This document shows positions 1 through 10,349 of a stretch of 57,535 nt of DNA, piece by piece. The translations under genes were made by a program, and so were the position numbers. Source of the stretch: Helicobacter muridarum. GTDB lineage: Bacteria; Campylobacterota; Campylobacteria; Campylobacterales; Helicobacteraceae. The notes beneath the pieces were generated by a model, which was not told where the DNA came from, did no database searches, and saw only the letters and a list, made by a program, of their open reading frames with translations. Location of the stretch: the NCBI RefSeq assembly GCF_000765805.2, contig NZ_JRPD02000013.1, forward strand, positions 1 through 57,535. Direction: 5' to 3'. Numbering within the stretch: position 1 is the first letter of the stretch; each line of letters starts with the position of its first letter.

Positions 1-567
1 CTTTTAAATGGTGGTAAGGCTTTTGGAAGTTCGGGTGGGAGGCTTAGTGAAACCTTACATAATACCGCAAAGCAGACTTTGGAATTATTAGGCTTTGAAG
101 TTTTGCAAACCCATATTGATAAGGGTTATAATACACAACAAGAAGTGCAAAAGTGGCTAAGAAGCAAGGCGATTATTTATCAAATGCCAGGATGGTGGAT
201 GGGAGAGCCTTGGATTGTGAAAAAATACATCGATGAAGTCTTCACTGCGGGGGTGGGGAAGTTTTTTACAAGCGATGGACGCCATAGGGATAATCCAGCA
301 GTAGGCTATGGCACAGGCGGACTTTTGAAAGATAAGAAATATATGTTTTCACTTACTTGGAATGCACCTTTAGAGGCTTTCACAGAGGTTAATGGATTTT
401 TTGAGGATGTGGGTGTAGATGGCGTGTATTTGCATTTACACAAAGCACATCAATTTATAGGAATGCAAAGCTTGCCAACTTTTATTTGCAATGATGTAAT
501 GAAAAACCCTCAAGTAGAGCGATATATCAAAGATTATAAGGCGCATTTAAATAAAGTATTTGCATAA
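1..567 (+). CDS. mdaB: MdaB-like NAD(P)H quinone oxidoreductase, 5' end outside window
   Basis: The reading frame is open from base 1, so the gene is cut by the window edge; 188 codons are present. The protein is a flavodoxin-fold quinone reductase of the MdaB (modulator of drug activity B) family, which reduces quinones by two electrons in the cytosol and protects Helicobacter from oxidative stress. Seen in the sequence: a loop rich in Gly and Ser near the start, the hallmark IIYQMPGWWMGEPWIVKKYIDE block, and the C-terminal LPTFICNDV segment. This copy looks intact. Its first 270 bases are identical to a broken second copy near 27.6 kb, and a third decayed remnant lies near 2 kb. Confidence 0.9.
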   Translation, partial: LLNGGKAFGSSGGRLSETLHNTAKQTLELLGFEVLQTHIDKGYNTQQEVQKWLRSKAIIYQMPGWWMGEPWIVKKYIDEVFTAGVGKFFTSDGRHRDNPAVGYGTGGLLKDKKYMFSLTWNAPLEAFTEVNGFFEDVGVDGVYLHLHKAHQFIGMQSLPTFICNDVMKNPQVERYIKDYKAHLNKVFA

Positions 568-958
568 TATGTGTTGCTAAAGTGGGAATAAGTAATATAA
601 GCTAGGAAGCGTAAAGTGTAAGGGTTAGAGGAGTGGCATTGTTTGCAATGCTGGTGTTTACACAAAACGTGCAGAAAAGGTTTTAATTTATCTTAGGTAA
701 AATGGATAAGAAATTTAAGAGATTTGCAAAATAGAGAATAGTAATCATTAAAAGCATAAAAAGAGGTTTTGCTGACTTAAAAGGCTTGGCAAGGGTTGTA
801 AAAGGGAATTTTGTTGTATTTATGATATTTTGTTTTAGAGATTCAAGTTTTATTTATAGGAAACTTTTGGTTACTTTTAGAATAATGTTTAGAGGGTTTA
901 GGTTGTTAGGGGATATTAAAGATTTTTAAGAAATTTTATGTTGTTATAAAGATTTGTA
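568..958. other. Intergenic, nothing recognised
   Basis: About 390 bases between mdaB and the convergent LysE-family gene. I see no coding frame with family resemblance, no clear hairpin terminator and no RNA gene on either strand. Confidence 0.5.
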
Positions 959-1609
959 TTATAGGGATTGCCATAAATAATAACCACCAAATACCCCAAC
1001 AAACATCAAAATAATATCACTAACAATTCCAATTAGATTCTTATAACTCAAGAAAATAACCTTTTGCATAAGGGCGGCATAGCTCATAAGGACACAAAAA
1101 TCAAGGATAATCCATATTGCTACTAATAAGCTTAAGCTTAGGGTAATAGAATAGCTTATGCGAATAAATTGTGGAAAAAACGCTATAAAAAATATAATGT
1201 CTTTGGGATTACTAATAGCAATACTAAAACCCTCCAAAAAGCTGGAAATAAAGGTTTTTTTAACATTCCTTTCATCAAGCTTTAGTTGCGTATCTAAATC
1301 TTGGAAAGATTTATCTTGATAGCTTTTAAAGATTTTATAAAGAGAGCTAGAGCCTAAATAAAAGATAAACATGCAGCCTAAAATACTAAGTAGGGATAAT
1401 ACAAAAGGAGAAACTTTAAATACGCCCAAAATCACCGCAATGGCTAGGATTATTAAAAGCAAGGAAGCAAAATTCGACCCTATGCTCGTAAACAGTGCTA
1501 CTTTAAACCCATAAATTGAGGCATTACGTAAAACAAGTGCGACCACAGGACCGGGGGTTACAATCAACATAAAAACCGCTAAGGTATAAGTAAATAAAAC
1601 TTCAAGCAT
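959..1609 (-). CDS. LysE/RhtB-family amino-acid exporter
   Basis: A 216-residue inner-membrane protein with about six hydrophobic segments and the N-terminal TPGP motif (residues 18-21) that marks the LysE/RhtB exporter superfamily. Members export amino acids or small metabolites using the proton gradient; the substrate cannot be told from sequence. Length is normal for the family. The ATG is preceded by an AAGGA-type ribosome site read on the minus strand. It converges on mdaB, and a broken LysE relative also lies next to the second mdaB copy near 27 kb, so the two genes may have been duplicated together. Confidence 0.8.
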   Translation of the reverse strand: MLEVLFTYTLAVFMLIVTPGPVVALVLRNASIYGFKVALFTSIGSNFASLLLIILAIAVILGVFKVSPFVLSLLSILGCMFIFYLGSSSLYKIFKSYQDKSFQDLDTQLKLDERNVKKTFISSFLEGFSIAISNPKDIIFFIAFFPQFIRISYSITLSLSLLVAIWIILDFCVLMSYAALMQKVIFLSYKNLIGIVSDIILMFVGVFGGYYLWQSL

Positions 1610-1887
1610 TGCAATTCCTTAGTAATAATCCCCTAAATTCCTATCTTTAAACACTCTATGATAAGGACAATTTATATAAGAACGACTCCACAGATTTTTT
1701 TGAGATATTTTAGTATTTTTAATTTTAAGATTCTAAACTCCATATGCCCCCCACCCCACTTTAGTAGTTTAAATAAGTTTTAGACAATAATCAATAAAAA
1801 TTTAATTAATCTTTAAGTTTTTAAAATTATCTTTGAGTAGGGATAGCTATTTCTATGCAAGCTTATATTAATGCGGCTTTAAAAGCC

Positions 1888-2103
1888 TAAGAAGTTCGCA
1901 AATGGTTGCAGCACATACACCCTATTCCACGCTTAACAAACACTAAATGCAAAGAAAATTGAAAATTATAAAACCTCTACAACTGACTTAGAATCTACAT
2001 AAATAGGCATATTGCTAACTTTTATCTGTAATGATGTTGTCAAAACACACAAGTAAAGCGTATACCATAGATTATAAAACACATTTAAGAAACTTGTTTG
2101 AAT
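1888..2103 (+). pseudogene. Decayed mdaB remnant
   Basis: The 1610-2174 interval has no intact gene. Around 1888-1905 the DNA still reads EVRKWL, matching EVQKWL of MdaB. From about 2000 to 2101 it can be aligned with the mdaB 3' end (a LLTFICNDV-like stretch, then codons resembling VKRIP-DYKTHLRNLF), with many stops and indels. I read this as an old third copy. The region upstream (1610-1887) shows nothing else. Confidence 0.5.
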
Positions 2104-2174
2104 GCGAACTAAAGGCTATTTGATTTAAAGATAATCAATAACTAATGTGTTAATACATTTCTCTAAATACCATC

Positions 2175-2205
2175 TTGACAAACACTAAGTGTGAGGGTTT
2201 ATAAT
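2175..2205 (+). promoter_or_regulatory. MerR-type promoter upstream of SDR gene
   Basis: TTGACA (2175-2180), a 19-bp spacer and TATAAT (2200-2205). The spacer holds the palindrome AACACTAAGTGT. The same arrangement occurs at 3643, 17217, 38513 and, on the minus strand, 51342. Sigma-70 promoters with 19-bp spacers are typical of MerR-family activation. Confidence 0.7.
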
Positions 2206-2237
2206 TTCAAATATATTGTTATTATAAGGAGGAGTAA

Positions 2238-3359
2238 TGCAAGACAGATATACAGAATCTTTAAATCGCGAAGGGAGTTTTTAAAAACTTCTGCAAGGCT
2301 TAGCGCAATAGCGAGTGTAGCAAGTTTTAGTAGTTTTGCCTTAAACGCGTGCAACAAAGATTCTAAAAATTCTGCAAAATTAGATTCTGCAAATACCACA
2401 CAGAATCTACAAGGTACGAAAAATACACAAATACAAAATCAGGGAGAAAATATGAACACAAATCCACAAGTTTGGTATATCACAGGGGCAAGCGGCGGAC
2501 TAGGCTTAGAACTTGCAAAGCATGTGTTAGCAAAAGGCGACAAAGTCACTGCGACTTCAAGAAAACTAAGCAACATAGAATCTAAGCTCGGCAAAGAAAG
2601 CGAAAATTTCCTACCTTTAGAGCTTATCTTTAGCGGTGATATGAATGCAAAAATCGCTGCAAATTTAGAAGCATTGTAAAGAAAATTTGGCCGGCTCGAT
2701 AATGTAGTAAATAATGCAGGATATGGGCTTTTAGGATTTGTAGAGGAGGTGAGTGAGAAGCAGCTAAGAGAGCAGTTTGAAGTCAATGTCTTCGCGCCCT
2801 TTTTAGTCGCGCAAAATGCGCTTAAAATAATGCGTCCATAAAGCTTAAAGAGGGTGGCAATGACAAAAATATTAGAGCGAGAATCTTTAATCTAAGCTCC
2901 ATTGCGGGCTTTAGGGTGAGTAATAATTCCACGCCTTATTGTATGAGTAAATTTGCCATCTCTGCGCTAAGTGAGGGACTAAACCTCGATGTGGGTGAAT
3001 ATGGAATCCACACGATTAATATAATGCCAGCGGGATTCCGCACGGAGTTTCTAGGCACGAGCATGATTCAAAGCGATATTTACATAAACAAATATGATGA
3101 GAGACGCAAGGCATTTTTGGAAAAAAGCGCGAATTATAGTGGCAAACAAGCGGGGAATCCGCAAAAATTTGCGCAGATTCTCTATGAAGTCTCACGAATG
3201 CAAGAGCCACCTTTTTATCTCTTTATGGGAGAGGCAGCCTTTAAAAGTGCGGAGAATAAAATCGCTGCTGTGCAAAAAGACATCAAAGTAACACAAAGCT
3301 ACGCAGGAGCAGCAGCGGACTTTGCAGATTCTGCGGGAAGTGTGTTTGATAAAAGGTAA
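2238..3359 (+). pseudogene. Tat-leader short-chain dehydrogenase (SDR), multiply broken
   Basis: Preceded by an AAGGAGG ribosome site and an ATG at 2238. The first codons (MQDRYTESLNR) need a one-base shift near 2265-2275 to enter the twin-arginine leader RREFLKTS, which continues through a hydrophobic stretch to an LNAC lipobox-like end. The enzyme part starts at an internal ATG (2452) with its own GGGAGA site: an SDR Rossmann fold with TGASGGLG, then NNAG and YCMSK (the catalytic Tyr-x-x-x-Lys). Damage: an in-frame TAA at 2677-2679, another near 2840, and a frameshift near 2840-2850. SDRs are NAD(P)-dependent oxidoreductases. Probably inactive as assembled, although the 3' half stays open from 2916 to 3359. 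Confidence 0.75.
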
Positions 3360-3642
3360 AATTAAGATTCTACACAATCCACAAATATTACGCACTTATA
3401 TAGCAATGCGCTATACCAAAAGATGCACATAAAAGAAACATTATGAGATGCTTAAAAAGCACCAGCCCAAAAGGATAAAAGCGGATTAAACATTGGAATT
3501 TGCGTCTGACTATCCTCCATCATTTGCGTATGTTTAGTGTAAAACACAAAAGCTTCACTTTGTTACAGATAATGAAATTATATATCTTTAATATGCAGGA
3601 AGTTCTAATTTGTAAAAATGAATAAGTATAACTTTAATCCCC

Positions 3643-3673
3643 TTGACAAACACCAAGTGTTAGGATTTATAAT
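3643..3673 (+). promoter_or_regulatory. MerR-type promoter upstream of aldo/keto reductase
   Basis: TTGACA (3643-3648), a 19-bp spacer containing AACACCAAGTGTT, and TATAAT (3668-3673). This is one of five matching promoters. The 3360-3642 stretch before it shows no gene. Confidence 0.75.
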
Positions 3674-3702
3674 TTCATTTATCTTTATATCAAGGAGCAA
3701 GA

Positions 3703-4851
3703 ATGCAACAAGATTCAATAAAGAAACATTCAAGACGTGAGTTTCTAAAAACAAGTGCAGCCTTAGCGACAATGGCGTTTTTTGGCGCACAGGCTTTTGC
3801 AAAAGAAAGCGATAGCACAAAAGGAGCAAAAATGACAAAAACAGCGATTCCACAGCGCAAAATTGGGCACTTTAGCGTCTCGGCAATCGGTTTAGGCTGT
3901 ATGGGAATGAGCGCAAATCACGGACCCGCAAGAGATAAAAAGCAGATGATTAAGCTACTGCATAAGGCAGTGGATTTGGGCTATACATTTTTTGATACCG
4001 CCGAAGTGTATGGACCGCACACAAATGAGGAGCTTTTGGGCGAGGCTTTGAAAGGCTACAAAGATGGAATCATAATTAATACTAAGTTTGGATTCTACTA
4101 TCCCTTTGGCAAACAGCAGTTAGATTCATCTCGTAAGTCTATTATGCGTGCGGTTGATGGGAGCTTGAAGCGATTGCAAAGGGATTGCATTGACCTCTAC
4201 ACGCAGCACAGAGTGGATATTGACACGCCCATTGAGGAAGTAGCGCAGACGATGAAAGATTTAGTCAAAATGGGTAAAATCAAAGCGTGGGCGTTAGGTG
4301 AAGCGGGGGTTAAGACGATACAAAGGGCGCACAAAGTCTTTGCTCCTGTGGCAATGCAAAGTCAATATTCTATGGCATTTCGCGACTTAGAGCAAAATGG
4401 TATAATGAATCTATGCGAGAAGCTTGGAATCGCAATTGTCGCTTACTCTCCGCTTGATAGGGGATTCTTAGGCGGAGACTTCACAAAAGATACGAAATTC
4501 CACCCTACCCTTGACTTCCGCGCGTCTATGCCGCGCTATACCAAAAAAGCCCTAGAGGCAAACCAAAGCGTGATAGAGTTTATCAAAAAAGTAGCGGAAA
4601 ATAAAAGCATTAATGGCAAAAAGGCTACTATCGCGCAAGTTTCTTTAGCGTGGATTCTCTCAAATAAAAGCTTTGTGATTCCAATTCCTGAAACGACTAA
4701 AATTCATAGACTTGAAGAGAATCTTAACGCTTCGCTTTTAACTTTTAGTCCAAGTGAGTTAGCAGATATTAACAAAGAGCTAAGCAAGCTTGTGATTGTG
4801 GGCGATAGATACGCACCCGGAAGCGATGCGGCAAAGAGCGTGGGGTTATAG
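3703..4851 (+). CDS. Tat-leader aldo/keto reductase
   Basis: A 382-residue protein. Residues 11-12 are the twin arginines of RREFLKTSA, followed by a hydrophobic stretch ending AQAFAK, a plausible Tat export signal. The rest is an NADPH-dependent aldo/keto reductase barrel with the catalytic tetrad Asp98, Tyr103, Lys128 and His169 and the LGCMGMS start of the YakC/IolS-like branch. These enzymes reduce aldehydes and ketones. An internal ATG (3832, Met44) with a strong AAGGAG site at 3821-3826 begins exactly where the enzyme domain begins, so a cytosolic form is possible. An AAGGAG site also precedes 3703. The gene lies under a MerR-type promoter and ends in a clear terminator. Confidence 0.88.
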   Translation: MQQDSIKKHSRREFLKTSAALATMAFFGAQAFAKESDSTKGAKMTKTAIPQRKIGHFSVSAIGLGCMGMSANHGPARDKKQMIKLLHKAVDLGYTFFDTAEVYGPHTNEELLGEALKGYKDGIIINTKFGFYYPFGKQQLDSSRKSIMRAVDGSLKRLQRDCIDLYTQHRVDIDTPIEEVAQTMKDLVKMGKIKAWALGEAGVKTIQRAHKVFAPVAMQSQYSMAFRDLEQNGIMNLCEKLGIAIVAYSPLDRGFLGGDFTKDTKFHPTLDFRASMPRYTKKALEANQSVIEFIKKVAENKSINGKKATIAQVSLAWILSNKSFVIPIPETTKIHRLEENLNASLLTFSPSELADINKELSKLVIVGDRYAPGSDAAKSVGL

Positions 4852-4866
4852 CCTTGCGAAATATTC

Positions 4867-4917
4867 TTGTGGCATTGAGCCTTGTTTTGGGCTTAATGCC
4901 ACAAAAGCCTTTTTTCT
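4867..4917 (+). terminator. Rho-independent terminator after aldo/keto reductase
   Basis: Inverted repeat with arms TTGTGGCATTGAGCC and GGCTTAATGCCACAA around a short T-rich loop, followed a few bases later by a TTTTTT run. Confidence 0.85.
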
Positions 4918-5076
4918 ATTTGTAAGTGCGCATTTGTCTAACTAAACATTTCATTTTTTAACACCCTTATTTAAAGCTTAATCAAAAAATGCTATACTTT
5001 GCGCTCTTAAAAGATTAAAGCAAAACAAAAGCAGTTGTCTTTCAAGGGACTTTGCGATGAGAAATAAGAGCAGACA

Positions 5077-8060
5077 ATGATTTTTGAAAAGCAAAATTAC
5101 CAACAAGTTTGCATTAATAATATCCTCACGCTTTTGCAAGATTTTGATTTTAAAAGCCAAGAGAATCTACCAGAGTGCCTAAAAAGATTCCACACCACGC
5201 ACCCCCAGCCCATAAAAACCCTAAGCCAAAGCAAAAATGTTGATATTCTAATGGAAACGGGCACGGGCAAAACATTTACTTATCTTAATCTTATTTTTGC
5301 ACTTCACAAAACTTATAGGCAAAATAAATTTATTATTTTTGTGCCACGAAAGGCGATTTTAGAATCTGTAAAGCAAAATATTGAGCTTACCAAATCCTAC
5401 TTTTTTAGTGAATTTGGTGCATATCTCAAAACTTATTACTACACAGATTCTAAAAGCCAAAGTGCAATTATTAATCACTACATTAAAAACACCGATGAAC
5501 TATCTGTGCTTGTGCTGACAAATAGTGCGGTTGATAAGAAAGATAATCTTTTAAACAAGCAAAGTGAGGGCTTGTTTAATGAAAAAAGCATTTTTGAAAA
5601 CATTATCGCCCTAAAGCCAATTTGTATTATTGATGAGCCACATTTATTAAAGGGTGAAAGGTTTAGTGCGGCTTTTAGACAAATCAACACACTTTACTTC
5701 CGCTTTGGAGCGACTTTTCCTAAAGAACCAAAAGAATCCACTCTAAGCAATGTCGCCTTTGTGCTAGATTCTATAAGTGCATTCCAAAATTATCTTGTTA
5801 AACAAATCGCAGTAGGAAGTATCAGCGGCGTAGAAAATGAAATCTTTTTAAAAGATATAAGGAATAAAGAAGCGACTTTTGTGCGTAGAAAAAGTGGCGA
5901 ATTACCACAATACAAGCGCGTGAAAATCGGCGAGAGTTTAGAATGGCAAAATTTTGCTACCTTAGTGCGACTTGAAAAGGGCAAAGCGTATTTTGACAAT
6001 GGCGCGACAATACAAAGCCAAGAAAACTACAAATTAAGCAATGATGAAATTTCATTAATGCTTGAAAAAGCAATAGAAGCGCATTTCCAAAAGGAGCAAT
6101 TTTTATTTTCACAAAATATCAAGGCGTTAAGCCTCTTTTTTATCCCAAGCATTGCAGATTTTAGGGCGATAGATTCTATAAATTCCACTTCTGCACACGC
6201 CCTTGAGGCTTCGGGGGGGGGGGGGGTAATCCACCCTTTATCAAGCTAGAATTTGAGCGACTTTATAGACAGAAGCGCACCAAGATTCTAAAAGAGCTTG
6301 AAAATCAAATTTCAAAAACTACCGATGAAAATGCGCGAGAATCTTTAGAAAAATACCAAAAATATTTAGAATCCGATTTTGATGAAAATGGCATTTTGCG
6401 CGTGCATCAAGGCTATTTTAGTGGCGATGCGAAAATTAGTGGCAACAATAGTGAAAACCAAGAAGCCGCAGACATTGCACTAATCCTAAGCGATAAGCAA
6501 AAATTACTTTCTTTTAACTCACCTTTGCGCTTTATCTTTAGCGTGTGGGCGTTACAAGAGGGCTGGGATAATCCAAATATTTTTACCTTAACCAAACTTG
6601 CAAGCTCCAAAGACACTTCCACGCACCAGCAAATCGGCAGAGGTTTGCGCCTTTGTGTAAATGAAGCGGGTAAGCGCATTACGCATAACTTTATGCAAGG
6701 CGATGATACAAGCTTTTATCAAATAAATTGCCTAGATGTGATTGTGAGCGGTAAAGAGCCGCTATTTATTGAAAATTTACAAAAAGAAATTAATGAATCT
6801 AGCTTTAGCTTTAATGAAAACACTTTGAGCCTAGAGCAATTAGAATCTTTGCTTGATAAAGACAAGGCAAATGATATTATCTATCTTTTGAAAAGAGATA
6901 AGATTATCGCCTATAATGAGATAAACGAAAATTACAATATTTTAGTCCCGCTTTATGAAGCAATCAAAGAGAGTGCAGAGATAAAAGAGCTTTTAGGCGA
7001 TAAATTTAACGACTTCCTAGCCCATTTCGTGCCAAATGCAAACAAAAATAAGCAAGTGGTAGATAATAATAAGCCAAAAGAGCTTATTAAAATTAAGCCA
7101 CATTTAGCAAAAGATTTTAAAGAGCTATGGGAGGCAATCAACAAAAAAGCAAAAATCGTGTATAAAAACATACAAGAAAATGCGCTTATAGATTCTATCG
7201 CAAAGGAGTTTAACGCCCTAGAGATTCCTAAAAATCACATTATCTACACGCGCAAAACCTTTGATGCACAAAATAACATCATCATCACAGAGGATTCCAC
7301 AACGTTAGATACGATGAGCTACCAAAAGGCAGTGCAAGAAAACATTAAATCTTTGCTTTTAGATTTTGCAAAGGGCGATAAGAAAGAGGAGAAATTTAAA
7401 CTCCCATTGCATTTTGTATTAAGGCTTTATGAAAGCTTAGATAAAAACAATTTTTATAATAATCCTAGCCTTGCCTTTAATGAGCTAAATGCGATAATTA
7501 AAAGGCAAATCCACAGCGAGTTGGTGCAAAAAATTGATTATCAATTTGCACGCAATGAGTTTTCCCCTTCCTATAAAAATCTCATAGATTCTAAAGGCAA
7601 TGTGAAGCAAAGCATAGAGCGACATATTTTGGGGCAAGTGCTAGAGCGAGATACAAGTCCAGCGCGAAATTATCTATACGAGCAAATTGTGCGGGATTCA
7701 AATATTGAAAAAGACATTAGCCAAGAAAATAACGAGAGTTTAGAGGGCGCACAAATCAAAGTCTTTGCCAAATTGCCAAAGCTAAGCATTCCCACGCCTT
7801 ATAAAGAATACCAGCCCGATTTTGCCTACTTTTTGGAGGACTCTCAAGGGAAAAGAATCTTTTTTATCTGCGAAAGCAAGGGCTATAACGATAAAAGTGA
7901 GATTCCACCAGATGAGGCTAAAAAGATTGAATATGCAAAGGTATTTTTTGCTTCTTTAAGCAAGGCATTGAAAAGTGAGAATATCCGCATAGAGTTTAAA
8001 ACGCGCATAAACAAGCAGGAATTGAATGAAATTTTGCGCGAAATTTTACAAAAGGATTAA
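5077..8060 (+). CDS. res: Type III restriction enzyme, Res subunit; split by poly-G frameshift (OFF)
   Basis: One gene read in two frames: 5077-6249 and about 6225-8060, together about 990 codons, a normal Res length. Res is the ATP-dependent helicase/nuclease that cuts DNA with the Mod subunit. The first part holds the Walker A TGTGKT (residues 61-66) and the DEPH box (186-189). The second has helicase motif VI (QQIGRGLRL) and a C-terminal PD...ESK nuclease motif (about 7818-7885). The frame is lost in a run of 14 G at 6213-6226, after which the first frame stops within nine codons. Lengths of 12 or 15 G would join the parts, so this is a typical phase-variable locus captured OFF. mod follows 18 bases downstream. 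Confidence 0.88.
6213..6226 (+). repeat. Poly-G tract (14 G) inside res
   Basis: Fourteen consecutive G. A tract length divisible by three joins the two halves of res; 14 does not. Slipped-strand mispairing in such runs is the usual phase-variation mechanism in Helicobacter and Campylobacter. Confidence 0.9.
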
Positions 8061-8078
8061 AATGCAAGGAGCGTTAAA

Positions 8079-10196
8079 ATGATAGACAAAAACGACATAA
8101 AACAAGCAAATTTACAAGAGCAAAAAGATGAGAAAACCGCGCTTTTAGAGCTTTTAAAAAAGCATTTTCCCCAAGTGGTAAGCGAAAATACGCTCAAAGT
8201 GGAATCCTTAAAGCAAATTTTAGACCAAAGCACAAAAACAAAGCAAAAAGGCTATGAGCTAAACTTCACAGGCAAGGCAATGGCAAATGCCATTTATTCC
8301 ACGCCTTGTGATAAAGAGCTAAAGTTAGAAAGAGAGCAAAGCAGTGATATAAACACACAAAATGTGATTATACGAGGCGATAATTTAGACGCGTTGAAAT
8401 TGCTAAAAAGTGCGTATTATGAGAAAATAAAAGTCATTTACATTGACCCACCTTATAACACAAAAAACGATAATTTCCTTTACCCCGATGATTTTAGGAG
8501 AGATTTTAAAGAGATTTTACAAGAAACAGGGCTTTTAAACATAGATGAAAATGGCAATGAAGTTGAGAGTGAGGAGCTAAAGTTTTTTAGAAACATTACA
8601 GGCAGCCGTAGCCATAGTGGGTGGCTTAGCTTTATGCTTCCGCGCCTTAAACTTGCACGAGATTTACTTAGAGAGGACGGCGTGATATTTATTAGCATAG
8701 ATGATAACGAACAAGCAAATCTTAAATTGCTTTGCGATGAAATTTTTGGGGAGGAGAATTTTGTAAGTTGTATTATTTGGCAAAAGAAAAAAGGAGGTAG
8801 TCAAGATTCTCAATATCTAGCAAAAGAACACGAATATATTTTATGTTACGCAAAACAAGAATGGCAAATTAATGATGAGAGAGAAAAAAGCAATAAAAAA
8901 GATTTTAATAAAATCATCAATAATAGAAAAGCAAAAATCTTGAAACTAGAAAAGTGGGGTATTGGTGCTTTAAGAACTGATGCCCCGAGCCTTTATTATG
9001 CGATAAAAGACCCAAATGGCAATGATTTTTATCCACTTGCTCCAAATGGCGAAGAAGGACGATGGCGAAAAAAGCCAGAAAATTTAGATGAAAATCATAT
9101 TTTTTGGCAAGAAAATTCTAAAGGCAGACTGACGCCTTATGAAGTGATTTATTTTGATGAAGTTAAAGACAACAAAAAGACTATAAAAACTCGCACAATT
9201 TTCACAGAATTTGGCACAACGACAGACGCTACAAAGGAAATTTTATCAATTTTTAATGCCAAAAAGGTTTTTGATACGCCTAAACCAGTGAGTTTAATCA
9301 AACGCATTTTGCAAATCTCCACAAAAGCCCTAGCTTGTCATTCTGAGGGAAGCGAAGCGACCGAAGAATCTCGCAATGCAAAATCTCGCAAAGATTCCAC
9401 AAAAAGAGATATTTCGCTTGTTTCACAAGCTCAATATGACAAAGAAAGCGCACAAGAGACAACGCCTGATATTGTGCTAGATTTTTTCGCTGGAAGTGGC
9501 ACGACTGCCCACGCAGTAATGGAGTTAAATAAAGAGGACGGAGGGAATCGCAAATTTATCCTAGTGCAGCTTGATGAGGAAATTATAGAATCTAAAAGTA
9601 AAACCGCCTATGATTTTTGCAAAAATGAGCTAAAAAGCAAGAATCCTGTGATAAGTGATATTACCATTGAGCGTGTCCGCCGCGCCGCGCAAAAGCTACA
9701 TTCCACTTGTCATTCTGAGGGCGACAAGCCCGAAGAATCTCACAATGCAAAATCTCGCAAAGATTCCACAAAAAGAGATATTTCGCTTGTTTCACAAGCT
9801 CAATATGACAAAGAAAGCGCACAAGAGACAACGCCTACACGAGAGATGTCATTTGATTTTAAAGTTTTTAGCTTAGTCAATAAACCCGAAATCTTAGATG
9901 AAAAAGGCAAACTAAAGCTTATAACTCACGCCAATTTAAGCCCATTAGAATTAGCGATAAATTTAAGTTTGCACGATAGCAAAAGGCTAGATGAAAAGCT
10001 AGAATCCATAGTAGAAAACGCGCTTTATAAGATTGATGAGAGCTTTTATCTCGTGGCTTTAGATAAACAAGCCCTAGAAATCTTGCAAAAAAGTAAAAAT
10101 GAGCTTTGCTTCATTAGCGGCTATGCAGATTTTAGCTTGGAGGATTATTTGAATCTAGAAAGCTTTTTAAAAGAGCGATTAAAGGTGATTTACTAA
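8079..10196 (+). CDS. mod: Type III DNA methyltransferase, Mod subunit, with two repeat insertions
   Basis: A 705-residue N6-adenine methyltransferase of the beta class: DPPY at residues 123-126 and FAGSGTT at 470-476, with the target-recognition region between. Mod recognises and methylates the site and partners Res, encoded just upstream. The ATG has an AAGGAG site eight bases upstream. Oddity: two related stretches of 44 and 43 codons, both starting CHSEG and ending QETTP, sit in frame. The first is immediately before the catalytic [11 protein letters not shown] strand; the second is about 80 residues later. They share 94 identical bases and match no part of the Mod family, so they are insertions of a mobile coding repeat. 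The frame is open throughout. Confidence 0.88.
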   Translation: MIDKNDIKQANLQEQKDEKTALLELLKKHFPQVVSENTLKVESLKQILDQSTKTKQKGYELNFTGKAMANAIYSTPCDKELKLEREQSSDINTQNVIIRGDNLDALKLLKSAYYEKIKVIYIDPPYNTKNDNFLYPDDFRRDFKEILQETGLLNIDENGNEVESEELKFFRNITGSRSHSGWLSFMLPRLKLARDLLREDGVIFISIDDNEQANLKLLCDEIFGEENFVSCIIWQKKKGGSQDSQYLAKEHEYILCYAKQEWQINDEREKSNKKDFNKIINNRKAKILKLEKWGIGALRTDAPSLYYAIKDPNGNDFYPLAPNGEEGRWRKKPENLDENHIFWQENSKGRLTPYEVIYFDEVKDNKKTIKTRTIFTEFGTTTDATKEILSIFNAKKVFDTPKPVSLIKRILQISTKALACHSEGSEATEESRNAKSRKDSTKRDISLVSQAQYDKESAQETTPDIVLDFFAGSGTTAHAVMELNKEDGGNRKFILVQLDEEIIESKSKTAYDFCKNELKSKNPVISDITIERVRRAAQKLHSTCHSEGDKPEESHNAKSRKDSTKRDISLVSQAQYDKESAQETTPTREMSFDFKVFSLVNKPEILDEKGKLKLITHANLSPLELAINLSLHDSKRLDEKLESIVENALYKIDESFYLVALDKQALEILQKSKNELCFISGYADFSLEDYLNLESFLKERLKVIY
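9334..9467 (+). repeat. In-frame coding repeat, copy 1 in mod
   Basis: Begins CTTGTCATTCTGAGGG and ends at an ACGCCT. The last 94 bases (9374-9467) are identical to 9743-9836. The inserted peptide lies between the 'STK' and 'DIVLDFF' segments that are normally adjacent in Mod proteins. Related peptides occur near 54.4 kb and at the right window edge. Confidence 0.8.
9706..9836 (+). repeat. In-frame coding repeat, copy 2 in mod
   Basis: Same element as 9334-9467, one codon shorter near its 5' side (the DKPEES form instead of SEATEES). The 3' 94 bases are identical to copy 1. Confidence 0.8.
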
Positions 10197-10285
10197 GGAT
10201 AGAACAAATCTATCAAAAGATTTAGGGATTCTTGTAAGATACTTTTAAAAGCGTTTAGACATTTGGGGACTTTTATCCCAAGCCC

Positions 10286-10315
10286 TTGACAAACCCAATT
10301 ATCAAGTTTTATAAT
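10286..10315 (+). promoter_or_regulatory. Promoter of FAD oxidoreductase gene
   Basis: TTGACA (10286-10291), an 18-bp spacer and TATAAT (10310-10315). It resembles the MerR-type promoters in its first bases (TTGACAAAC), but the spacer is one base shorter and the AACACTAAGTGTT palindrome is absent, so it is probably not under the same control. Confidence 0.6.
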
Positions 10316-10349
10316 TCCGCAATTTTGTTGTGGATTTAAAGGAGAGAGT

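Noticed and set aside
9334-9836. CRISPR-like repeat pair in mod
   Set aside because: Only two copies, more than 230 bases apart, in frame inside a coding gene, with no cas genes.
9655-9876. 73-codon plus-strand frame inside mod
   Set aside because: Shadow of the mod frame created by the inserted repeat.
10286-10315. Possible sixth member of the MerR-type promoter set
   Set aside because: The -35 and -10 match, but the spacer is 18 bp and the central palindrome is missing, so it was kept only as an ordinary promoter.
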